Below are positions 15,372 to 22,223 of a stretch of 32,307 nt of DNA, in pieces. The stretch spans positions 1-32,307 of the forward strand of contig CANIEV010000027.1 in assembly GCA_947466535.1 (NCBI GenBank), given 5' to 3'. This stretch comes from Betaproteobacteria bacterium (GTDB taxonomy: Bacteria; Pseudomonadota; Gammaproteobacteria; Burkholderiales; SG8-39). Every line of letters starts with the position of its first letter. Position 1 is the stretch's first letter. Position numbers and translations under genes: made by a program. The notes below the pieces were generated by a model, which saw nothing but the letters and a program-made list of their open reading frames with translations, searched no databases and had not been told where the DNA came from.

Positions 15372-17108
15372 ATGATCCGGTGTCCCTGTCGAACGCTCGC
15401 GATTGCCCTGCTCGTCGTATTCGCAGGTGCGGCTCGCGCACAACCCGACCCCGAGTCCGCTTCCGGGCGCACGAAGCACCCTGTCGTCACCGCCAAGCGC
15501 TACATGGTGGTGACGGCGAATTCCTACGCCGCCGATGCAGGGGGCGCGATCCTGGCCCGCGGCGGCAGTGCGGTGGATGCCGCGATCGCGGTGCAGATGG
15601 TCCTGAATCTCGTCGAACCGCAGTCCTCGGGCATCGGTGGTGGTGCATTCATGCTGCACTTCTCCTCGCGCGACGGCCGGGTCAGCGCGTGGGACGGCAG
15701 GGAGACGGCACCGGCTGCGGCGGCCGCGGACCGGTTTCTTGGCCCCGACGGTGAGCCGATACGTTTTTTCGACGCGGTGGTGGGAGGCCGGTCGGTCGGG
15801 GTTCCGGGCGTATTGCGCATGCTCGAGGCGGCACACCGCAGGCACGGCAGGTTGCCGTGGGCACGCCTGTTCCAGCCGGCAATAGACCTCGCCGAAAAGG
15901 GGTTTGACGTGTCGCCCCGCCTCAGCACGCTGCTGCGGCGTGTGCGCATGCTGCAACTCGACGACACATCGCGCGCGTATTTTTACGAGATGAGCGGCGC
16001 GCCGCGGCGCGCCGGGACGGTTCTGGCGAACCCGGAACTGGCGGCAACGCTCCGGGCGATCGCGGCGGGCGGTGCGGATGCCTTCTACAACGGCGAAATC
16101 GCCCGCGATGTGGTTGCCAAGGTGCAGGGCTCGGTCGGCCCGGGCGATCTCGCCGCCGAGGATCTTGCGGCCTATCGTGCGATTGAGCGCGAGCCGCTGT
16201 GCACGCGATACCGCAAGTGGAAGGTGTGCGGTGCGCCACCGCCGAGTTCCGGCGCACTCACGGTATTCGAAGCACTCGGCGTGCTCGAGCGCACGTCTCT
16301 TGCCCGCCATCCCGCCCGATCCCCGCAGGCGGTACACCTGATCACCGAGGCCGAACGGCTGGCGTATGCCGATCGCGATCGTTATGTCGCCGATCCCGGT
16401 TTTACCTATGTGCCGGTGGAGGGGTTGCTCGATCGCGCCTATCTCGCCGGCCGGGCACGGCAGATTCGGCCGGACAGTTCCCTCGGGCGCGCCGAGGCCG
16501 GTGTTCCGAAGGGGGCGGACCTCGCGCGCCTCGCCGACGACGAGTCGCCCGAGTTGCCGTCAACCAGTCATGTATCGATCGTGGATGCGCGCGGCAATGC
16601 AGTCGCGCTTACGACTTCGATCGAGTTCGCCTTCGGTTCCCAGTTGATGGTGCGGGGCTTTCTGCTGAACAACCAGTTGACCGATTTTTCGTTCATGCCG
16701 CTGCGTGACGGCAGGCCAGTCGCAAACCGTGTTCAGCCGAACAAACGTCCCCGTAGCGCGATGTCCCCCACCATGGTGTTCGATGCCGGCGGAAAGCTCG
16801 TGATGGTGATCGGGTCGGCAGGGGGAAGCACCATAGTCAATCATGTGGTGAAGATGCTGGTGGGCACTCTGGACTGGGGCATGAGCCTGCAGGATGCGAT
16901 CGCCCTGCCGAATTTCGGCAGCCGCAACGGGCCGACGGAACTTGAAATAGGGGCCGGGGTGGATGCCTGGGCGGCACCGCTTCGTGCCCTGGGTCACGAC
17001 ATACGCGGGGTGGAAGGGACCAGCGGCATGCACGGCATCCAGCGCAGTTCCGCGGGCTGGAGAAGCGGCATCGATCCGCGTCGCGAGGGAGCCGCACGCG
17101 GGGAGTGA
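15372..17108 (+). CDS. ggt: Gamma-glutamyltransferase, exported
   Basis: A 578-residue N-terminal nucleophile hydrolase of normal family length. A signal peptide ends near ARAQ (residue 24). R110 in WDGRETAP corresponds to the substrate-binding arginine. The autoprocessing site and nucleophile is T398 in STSHVSIVD, splitting a roughly 374-residue large subunit from a 181-residue small subunit. LLNNQLTDF and RPRSAMSPTMVF carry the conserved glutamate-pocket residues. The enzyme cleaves the gamma-glutamyl bond of glutathione and conjugates in the periplasm. ATG 15372 gives the best signal; ATG 15321 is possible. It ends 3 bp before the stop of the convergent Bug gene. Glutathione-conjugate breakdown would suit xenobiotic catabolism, but that is speculation. 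Confidence 0.93.
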   Translation: MIRCPCRTLAIALLVVFAGAARAQPDPESASGRTKHPVVTAKRYMVVTANSYAADAGGAILARGGSAVDAAIAVQMVLNLVEPQSSGIGGGAFMLHFSSRDGRVSAWDGRETAPAAAAADRFLGPDGEPIRFFDAVVGGRSVGVPGVLRMLEAAHRRHGRLPWARLFQPAIDLAEKGFDVSPRLSTLLRRVRMLQLDDTSRAYFYEMSGAPRRAGTVLANPELAATLRAIAAGGADAFYNGEIARDVVAKVQGSVGPGDLAAEDLAAYRAIEREPLCTRYRKWKVCGAPPPSSGALTVFEALGVLERTSLARHPARSPQAVHLITEAERLAYADRDRYVADPGFTYVPVEGLLDRAYLAGRARQIRPDSSLGRAEAGVPKGADLARLADDESPELPSTSHVSIVDARGNAVALTTSIEFAFGSQLMVRGFLLNNQLTDFSFMPLRDGRPVANRVQPNKRPRSAMSPTMVFDAGGKLVMVIGSAGGSTIVNHVVKMLVGTLDWGMSLQDAIALPNFGSRNGPTELEIGAGVDAWAAPLRALGHDIRGVEGTSGMHGIQRSSAGWRSGIDPRREGAARGE

Positions 17109-17111
17109 AGC

Positions 17112-18095
17112 TCAGTTGGTGGCGCGAGTCCCCGTCTGGCGGATGATCTTTCCCCACTTCGGGATCTCGGTGCGGATCAGATCACCAAAACTCTCCGCGC
17201 TTCCGGCGACGACTTCGAAATCAATCGCGGTCAGCTTGTCGCGGACCTCCGGCAATTTCAGGATCCGCACGAGTTCGCGGTTGTACCAGTCGATGATGGA
17301 CTTTGGCGTACCGCCGGGCGCCATGAATCCGATCCAGGAGATCGCCTCGAAATCGGCGTAGCCCGATTCGATCATCGTCGGAACGCCCGGCGTGGACGCA
17401 AGCCTGCGCCGGCCGGTCGAGGCGAGCACTTTCATCTGGCCGGACTTCATGTAGGGCAGCACGTTGCCGGGGACGAGGAACGCCGCCTGTACCGTACCCG
17501 CAATCACGTCGTTGATCGCCGGTGCGCTGCCTTTGTAGGGCACATGCACGAGATCGATGCCGGCCGCGGTCTTGAGCATCTCCATCGTGAGATGCGATCC
17601 GCCGCCCACCGCGATCGAGCCGTAGTTCAGCTTGCCCGGACGCGCCTTGGCGTACGCGACGAGCTCCGCGACGTTATTCACGGGCACGCTTGGATGCACG
17701 ACAAGAAACTGCGGCGAACTCACTGCATGGGTGATTGGCGCGAGGTCCTTCACCGGGTCGAAGGGCAGTTTCTCGAACAGCGTTGGATTGATCGCGATCG
17801 GTCCGTTGAAGGCGATCAGCAGGGTGTAGCCATCCGGCGCGGCCTTGGCAACGAAGTCCGTTCCGATATTGCCGCCCGCGCCGGCCTTGGTCTCGACCAC
17901 GACCGGCTGCCCGAGCGCCTTCGACAGTTCGGGCGTCACCAGCCGAGCGGTGAGGTCCATGGTCCCCCCGACGACAGGCACGATGATGCGCACCGGTTTT
18001 GAGGGAAAGGCCTCCTGCGCGAGGCTCGCGTTCGCGCACAGTGCGCAGGCAAGTGCGGCAACAAATGCGATCGTCCGGTGCATGGTGAGTGTCAT
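17112..18095 (-). CDS. Tripartite tricarboxylate transporter substrate-binding protein (Bug/TctC family), copy 3
   Basis: A 327-residue receptor with a signal ending SLAQ. Bug landmarks are PSKPVRIIVPVVGGTMDLTA, VVETKAGAGGNIG, LNYGSIAVGGGSHL and HVPYKGSAPAINDVIAG. The usual PGG of the first loop is VGG here. Start 18095 (MTLTM) or 18083 (MHRT) cannot be separated; neither has a clear ribosome site. It follows the TauD-family gene on the same strand after 57 bp, so the two are probably co-transcribed and the ligand may be the substrate of that dioxygenase. No TctA/TctB gene is present. Confidence 0.9.
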   Translation of the reverse strand: MTLTMHRTIAFVAALACALCANASLAQEAFPSKPVRIIVPVVGGTMDLTARLVTPELSKALGQPVVVETKAGAGGNIGTDFVAKAAPDGYTLLIAFNGPIAINPTLFEKLPFDPVKDLAPITHAVSSPQFLVVHPSVPVNNVAELVAYAKARPGKLNYGSIAVGGGSHLTMEMLKTAAGIDLVHVPYKGSAPAINDVIAGTVQAAFLVPGNVLPYMKSGQMKVLASTGRRRLASTPGVPTMIESGYADFEAISWIGFMAPGGTPKSIIDWYNRELVRILKLPEVRDKLTAIDFEVVAGSAESFGDLIRTEIPKWGKIIRQTGTRATN

Positions 18096-18152
18096 TCGGC
18101 GGGTTCCGTTGGGTTTAATGCATGATCCGTGCCGGCATGTACGACGTGGCGA

Positions 18153-19127
18153 TCAGAGATCGTGTTGCCGTTTCTGTCGCGTCGCCGAGAAGCTCGCCAG
18201 CGGCGGCATGAGGTAGCGGCGAAGATCGGACTGCGGTGCCACCGGACCGTCCGATACCGGGCGTGTGCCCTTGATCGTCACTCGTTCCATCATGCGCCGC
18301 TGCGGGTAATAGTCGTGAAGCGCCGAGTGCTGCACCGATCGGTTGTCCCAGAACACCACCATGTCCGGCTTCCAGCGGTGGCGGTAGTGGTATTCGTGCA
18401 TCAGGGTCTTGCGGAACAGAAGATCCAGGATGGAGCGGCTCTCGTCCTCGTCCATGCCCTTGATGTACAGGGTGAACTCGGGGTTGACGAACAGCACCTT
18501 TTTTCCGGTGACGGGATGCACGCTAACCACCGGGTGGGTTGCCGCCGGGTACATGTCCTCGAGGCGGCGAAGCTTCTCGCGCCCCTCGGGCGTGCCCGAG
18601 AACAGCGCCTTGAACGGCTTGAAGTCATGCACCGCTTCCAGCCCCGACAGGAAGCTCTGCCACTTGGGTGACAGGCGCTCGTAGATTGCGTTCATGCTGA
18701 CGAAGGCGGTGTCGCCGCCGATGTCGGGAATGATCTTGGAGCACAGCGCCGTGCCGAAGGGCGGCGCCTCGCGGAAGGTTTCGTCGCTGTGCCATACATC
18801 GGTGGCGCCGGGAGGGTTGCCTTCCTTGTTGTCGTAGACGATAAGTTCGGGGTTGTTGGCGGTGCTGGTCGAGAACGGATGAACGCTGAGTTCGCCGAAA
18901 TAGCGCCCGAAGCGCATCAGGTCGGCCGATGAAATTTTCTGGTCGGGAAACACCAGCACGCCGTGCTCGGCATGCGCCAGCCGGATTGCCTCGACGGTCC
19001 CAGGTTCAAGCGGTCGGCTGAGGTCGAGTCCGGAGATCTCGGCACCGAGAAACACGCCGACGCGCTTGAGCGTGAACGGTGGCGCATTTGCAGTGCTCGT
19101 GGGCCTTGCGGCGTTGCTGGTGGTCAT
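18153..19127 (-). CDS. TauD/TfdA-family Fe(II)/2-oxoglutarate-dependent dioxygenase
   Basis: A 324-residue cytoplasmic enzyme. The iron facial triad is H113 and D115 (in VWHSDETF) with H267 (in NRSVQHSAL), and R278 lies 11 residues after the last histidine, as required for 2-oxoglutarate binding. Other family segments are HGVLVFPDQ and WKPDMVVFWDNR. The fold hydroxylates a carbon next to a sulfonate, ether or carboxylate so that it breaks down (taurine, 2,4-D, alpha-ketoglutarate-dependent catabolism). The extra acidic stretch KGMDEDESRS before the second His is typical of the TfdA-like side of the family. First gene of a pair with Bug copy 3. Divergent from the VOC gene (184 bp between starts). 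Substrate unknown. Confidence 0.92.
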   Translation of the reverse strand: MTTSNAARPTSTANAPPFTLKRVGVFLGAEISGLDLSRPLEPGTVEAIRLAHAEHGVLVFPDQKISSADLMRFGRYFGELSVHPFSTSTANNPELIVYDNKEGNPPGATDVWHSDETFREAPPFGTALCSKIIPDIGGDTAFVSMNAIYERLSPKWQSFLSGLEAVHDFKPFKALFSGTPEGREKLRRLEDMYPAATHPVVSVHPVTGKKVLFVNPEFTLYIKGMDEDESRSILDLLFRKTLMHEYHYRHRWKPDMVVFWDNRSVQHSALHDYYPQRRMMERVTIKGTRPVSDGPVAPQSDLRRYLMPPLASFSATRQKRQHDL

Positions 19128-19300
19128 TCGTCATTCCGCTGATCGGTTGGGCAGGGCGCGATTGTGCACCCCGGGGGCGGTTTTCACCATGCCCGCAGGG
19201 GCACGGGGTAGTATGCTTTTCCGGGAGTATGGGTACAATATTTTCGACCAGCCTGGCTGGATGAGTTCACGCCGCCTGCTCGTAACGAAGATGGAAAAAC

Positions 19301-19306
19301 AGGAGA
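19301..19306 (+). promoter_or_regulatory. Ribosome binding site fixing the VOC gene start
   Basis: AGGAGA ends 5 nt before the ATG at 19312. Upstream in-frame starts lack one. A TACAAT hexamer at 19234-19239 could be the -10 of its promoter, but no good -35 is seen. Confidence 0.55.
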
Positions 19307-19311
19307 TCGCG

Positions 19312-20307
19312 ATGGGTCTGAATCAGTCCGCTCAATTGAACGTGCGCCTTGGGCCGCGCCGCCTCGGCCACGCCAACATCTTCGTTAGCGATGTCGAGAA
19401 GGCGTCCGGCTTCTACAGCGCCGTCTGCGGCGTGCGCGGGGTTTTTCGCGAGCCCGGGATCATGGCGATCTTCCACAGCAACGGAAACAGCCATCACGAT
19501 GTCGGCCTGATGCAGGTCACCGAGCAACCTCGCGTCGGCCGTGGCGGGCATGTGCAGGTCAGTTCGGGGCGGGGTTTCACCCCGGGACTCAATCATCTCG
19601 GGTTCGAGATGGAAAACGAGAAGACGCTGGTTGCCGCCTGGGAGCGCGCGAAGGCGCTTGGCCTCGAGATGCGCACCACCGATCACGGCATGTCGCACAG
19701 CATCTACGTGTTCGACCCCGAGGGTAATTACCTTGAGTTCTACGCCGACATGATCGACGACTGGCGCTCGTTCTATTCCTCGAACGAAAATCAGCTGATC
19801 AGCGGCGACTGGCATCCCGATCCGGCAAAGGCCGACGAATCGCGCCGCTATTCGACATCGTTCGAGCCCGATGCGGTGCCGGGCGCAGCCAGCCGGCCGA
19901 GGCGTATCAGCCGGGTGACGCTGCTTGCCGACGATCTCCCGCTCATGGCCAATTACTACCGCGAAGTGGCGGGGCTGAAGGTCATCGCGGGCGGGGAGTC
20001 GGAGGGGTGTCTGGTGTTCTCGGGCACGGCGGGTGAACCGTCTATGGCCCTGTTTGCCCGAGGCTCGAGTCCGAAGGGGCTGCACCACCTGAGTTTTGAG
20101 CTTGCGGACGAGGCGGCGGTCGACGAAGGCGCGCGCGGCCTGTCGGAAAAGGGCATCCCCGTGCTTGCGAGGATCGACAACGCGTGGAAGAAAAGCCTGG
20201 TGATCAGCGATCCCGACGGGATGAAGATCGAGTTCTATGCGCAGCGCCCGGGCAGCCTGCCTGCTCCTGCAAGCCTGCCGCAAGCCGAGCGACTGTTCCT
20301 CATCTAG
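19312..20307 (+). CDS. Two-domain VOC protein, extradiol (catechol 2,3-) dioxygenase-like
   Basis: A 331-residue protein of two vicinal-oxygen-chelate modules. In module 1 all three metal ligand positions are filled: H20 (RRLGHANIFV), H95 (LNHLGFEM) and E142 (NYLEFYAD), with spacings close to those of extradiol dioxygenases. In module 2 the first His is replaced (RRISRVTLL) while HHLSFE and KIEFYA remain, so only one module is likely to bind Fe(II). In classical BphC/XylE it is the C-terminal module that binds metal, so the arrangement here is reversed. The role may be ring cleavage of a catechol-like product. The last codon and TAG stop lie at the edge of repeat element copy 2. Followed by the convergent oxidase gene. 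Confidence 0.85.
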   Translation: MGLNQSAQLNVRLGPRRLGHANIFVSDVEKASGFYSAVCGVRGVFREPGIMAIFHSNGNSHHDVGLMQVTEQPRVGRGGHVQVSSGRGFTPGLNHLGFEMENEKTLVAAWERAKALGLEMRTTDHGMSHSIYVFDPEGNYLEFYADMIDDWRSFYSSNENQLISGDWHPDPAKADESRRYSTSFEPDAVPGAASRPRRISRVTLLADDLPLMANYYREVAGLKVIAGGESEGCLVFSGTAGEPSMALFARGSSPKGLHHLSFELADEAAVDEGARGLSEKGIPVLARIDNAWKKSLVISDPDGMKIEFYAQRPGSLPAPASLPQAERLFLI

Positions 20308-20411
20308 GGAGCCACTGAACGAGGGGGCTACGCCCCCTCGTAACTCCCCCATCTCAGAGGGAACGCTGAACCTTCAAGCCTCGAAATTGGACTTGATCAG
20401 CGATTCCCTAG
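20304..20411. repeat. MITE-like terminal-inverted-repeat element, copy 2
   Basis: A 108-bp unit with CTAGGGA at each end and the same order of motifs as the copy at 10710-10845: CTGAAC, a G/C hairpin, TC(C)AGAGGGA, GGACTTGATCAG and TTCCCTAG. The ends match at 15 of 20 positions after inversion. The internal hairpin GAGGGGGC-TAC-GCCCCCTC is an 8-bp perfect stem; copy 1 keeps a hairpin there with different sequence. It lacks the 15-bp tandem duplication and the second hairpin of copy 1, explaining the length difference. The first CTAG carries the TAG stop of the VOC gene. Confidence 0.8.
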
Positions 20412-20435
20412 TCGTGATCAGACGCACGCCCGTCC

Positions 20436-20454
20436 ATCGGCCGATGCGGCCGAT
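20436..20454 (-). terminator. Hairpin downstream of the PqqC-like oxidase gene
   Basis: ATCGGCCG-ATG-CGGCCGAT, an 8-bp perfect stem with a 3-nt loop, lies 13 nt past the oxidase stop on the minus strand. No T tract follows. It lies between two convergent genes and probably ends or protects the oxidase transcript. Confidence 0.4.
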
Positions 20455-20467
20455 AGATGGATGATTT

Positions 20468-21190
20468 TCAACGTGCCCGCAGGACGCAGGCGTGGATCCC
20501 GTCGTAGAGCACCTTCGACACCTTGATCATGTCCGACACCGCGCGCACCACGCGCTCGAAATCGTTGTCGGTCTTGGCGAACTTCGTGAGCAGTTGCCGG
20601 CCGATGTCCGAGTGTTCCTCGTCGGCGTGGTCGTGCACCGTGTAGAAGGCGATCTGCTCGTCGGTGAGGCGGAATTTCTTCTGAAGTCCGCCGGCGACAC
20701 TGCCCGATGCGCCCGGAACCTGCGCTTCCGAGCCGAGCATATGCGCCGACACGCCTTCAAGGAACGGCCCGGAGCAGATGCGGTTGAAGAACGCGCGGTA
20801 GGCCACCGCTTCGGGGCAGAAATCGACGTTCCACATGTCCTTGTCGCTGATGCCGAAGGCGTTGCCCAGCCGCAACCATAGCTTCCAGTGCGGCACGCCG
20901 TCCGCGTGGGTGCGGCCGGTGCCTTCCTCGTACACCACGTCCGCGATCATCGAGCGCCATTCCGGATCGGGGCAGGTCATGTAGAGCGGCCCGTGATAGA
21001 GGTGGTTGTAAAGAGGAATGATCGAGGCTTGGCGAAGGAATTCCGCCACCTGCTTCCTGCTGAATTCGCCGTCCATCAGGCCGCGCCAGAGTGGATGTTT
21101 GTGGCGTGCGTACGGAACGTGCACCTTGCGGATACGTTCGAGCACCGCCTCGTAACGGTCGGCCTTTCCGGCCTTCTTCTTCGCTGCCAT
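20468..21190 (-). CDS. PqqC/TenA-fold, heme-oxygenase-like diiron oxidase (HDO type)
   Basis: A 240-residue all-helical cytoplasmic protein. It resembles PqqC (HPLWRGLMDGEFSRKQVAEFLRQ near 32-54) but carries a metal set like that of heme-oxygenase-like diiron oxidases such as CADD: E88 and H95 (spacing 7, in YEEGTGRTH), a glutamate in the 145-155 region, and HxxxDxxH as HDHADEEH (H186, D190, H193). PQQ synthase itself does not need metal, and no other pqq genes are present, so PQQ synthesis is unlikely. HDO enzymes perform oxidative C-C or C-N cleavage or self-sacrificing pABA synthesis. ATG 21190 has AAAGG 8 nt upstream; a GTG at 21196 is too close to it. Divergent from the Mo hydroxylase operon (175 bp), which suggests shared control. 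Confidence 0.8.
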   Translation of the reverse strand: MAAKKKAGKADRYEAVLERIRKVHVPYARHKHPLWRGLMDGEFSRKQVAEFLRQASIIPLYNHLYHGPLYMTCPDPEWRSMIADVVYEEGTGRTHADGVPHWKLWLRLGNAFGISDKDMWNVDFCPEAVAYRAFFNRICSGPFLEGVSAHMLGSEAQVPGASGSVAGGLQKKFRLTDEQIAFYTVHDHADEEHSDIGRQLLTKFAKTDNDFERVVRAVSDMIKVSKVLYDGIHACVLRAR

Positions 21191-21324
21191 GTTCACAAGC
21201 CTTTCGTGTCGAAGCGCTGCGTTTGGTCGGCCGGCATCCGTTGTGGATCGCCTGCAGACCGATGTTAATCAATTTTCGACTGCTTGTTTTCAGGTGGGGG
21301 GCACGCCGCGTGCTTGTGTCAGGG

Positions 21325-21353
21325 TTGACGAACAGTTGCAAAGGCGATTGAAT
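21325..21353 (+). promoter_or_regulatory. Candidate sigma-70 promoter of the Mo hydroxylase operon
   Basis: TTGACG (21325-21330, 5 of 6 consensus) and TTGAAT (21348-21353, 4 of 6) are 17 bp apart. Transcription would begin about 5-7 nt before the ATG at 21366, where no ribosome site is visible, implying a leaderless or nearly leaderless message. Confidence 0.35.
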
Positions 21354-21365
21354 CCGGCGATACCC

Positions 21366-22223
21366 ATGAAAACCGCCCCCTTCAAATACCACGCGCCTTC
21401 CACGGTCGATGCAATGGTCTCGCTTCTCGCTGAGCTCGGTGACGACGGCAAGGTGATTGCCGGCGGACAGAGCCTCGTCCCCACCATGAATTTCCGGCTT
21501 GCGCGGCCCGGACATCTCTTCGATCTCAATACCGTCGCGGAACTCGATTTTCTGCGCGTCGAGGGCGGAAAACTCCGAATCGGTGCGCTCACCCGGCACG
21601 CGGCGTTCCATTCGCCGGTTGCCGACGGCGCGCTCGGGCGCCTGCTTGCCGATGTGGTGCATCACATTGCGCATTACCCGATACGCCAGCGCGGCACCTT
21701 TTGCGGCAGTGTCGCGCATTCGGATCCCGCATCGGAATGGTGCCTTGTCACCGCGACCCTCGATTCGGAAATCATCGCGCGCAGCCGGCGAGGCGAACGC
21801 GTGATTCGGGGCGGTGATTACTTTCAGGGCACCTTCGCCACGGAACTGCGTCCGGATGAATTGCTCACCGAGATCCGCTTGCCCCTGTTCGATGCGTCAT
21901 GGCGCGCCGGCTTCTACGAGTTCTCGCGCCGTGCGGGGGACTTCGCGATATCGATGACACTTGCCGCGATCCGCATCGAGGCGGGCAGGATCGTCGAGGC
22001 GCGACTCGGCGTCGGCGGCGTGGAAGACCGGCCGCGGCGAATTTCCGAAGCAGAGGCGGCGCTTGTCGGCAAGGCGCCCGGTGCCGATGCGTTCGGCATG
22101 GCGGCCGACATCGTCTCGAAGACGGTGAGGCCGATGGAAGACCTGCACGCGGATGCGGCGTACCGGCGCGATTTGGTGCGCGCGACTACACGCCGCGCCC
22201 TGGAGAAAGCCGCCGCCCCGTGA
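21366..22223 (+). CDS. FAD-binding medium subunit of a xanthine dehydrogenase-family Mo hydroxylase
   Basis: A 285-residue flavoprotein subunit (CoxM/HcrB type). The FAD motifs are present: VIAGGQSLVPTMNFRLA near residues 33-49, the LTRHAAF loop, and GSVAHSDPASEW. It accepts electrons from the 2Fe-2S subunit and passes them to the final acceptor. ATG 21366 is chosen because MKTAPFKYHAPSTVDAM is the standard N-terminus; the frame extends upstream without homology. No Tat or Sec signal, so the complex is cytoplasmic. Its stop overlaps the GTG start of the first large subunit (GTGA). First gene of the M-L-S-L' run. Confidence 0.92.
   Translation: MKTAPFKYHAPSTVDAMVSLLAELGDDGKVIAGGQSLVPTMNFRLARPGHLFDLNTVAELDFLRVEGGKLRIGALTRHAAFHSPVADGALGRLLADVVHHIAHYPIRQRGTFCGSVAHSDPASEWCLVTATLDSEIIARSRRGERVIRGGDYFQGTFATELRPDELLTEIRLPLFDASWRAGFYEFSRRAGDFAISMTLAAIRIEAGRIVEARLGVGGVEDRPRRISEAEAALVGKAPGADAFGMAADIVSKTVRPMEDLHADAAYRRDLVRATTRRALEKAAAP

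Noticed and set aside
20468-21190. PQQ synthesis gene pqqC
   Set aside because: The fold matches, but no pqqA, B, D or E is nearby and the protein has a diiron-type ligand set that PqqC does not use.
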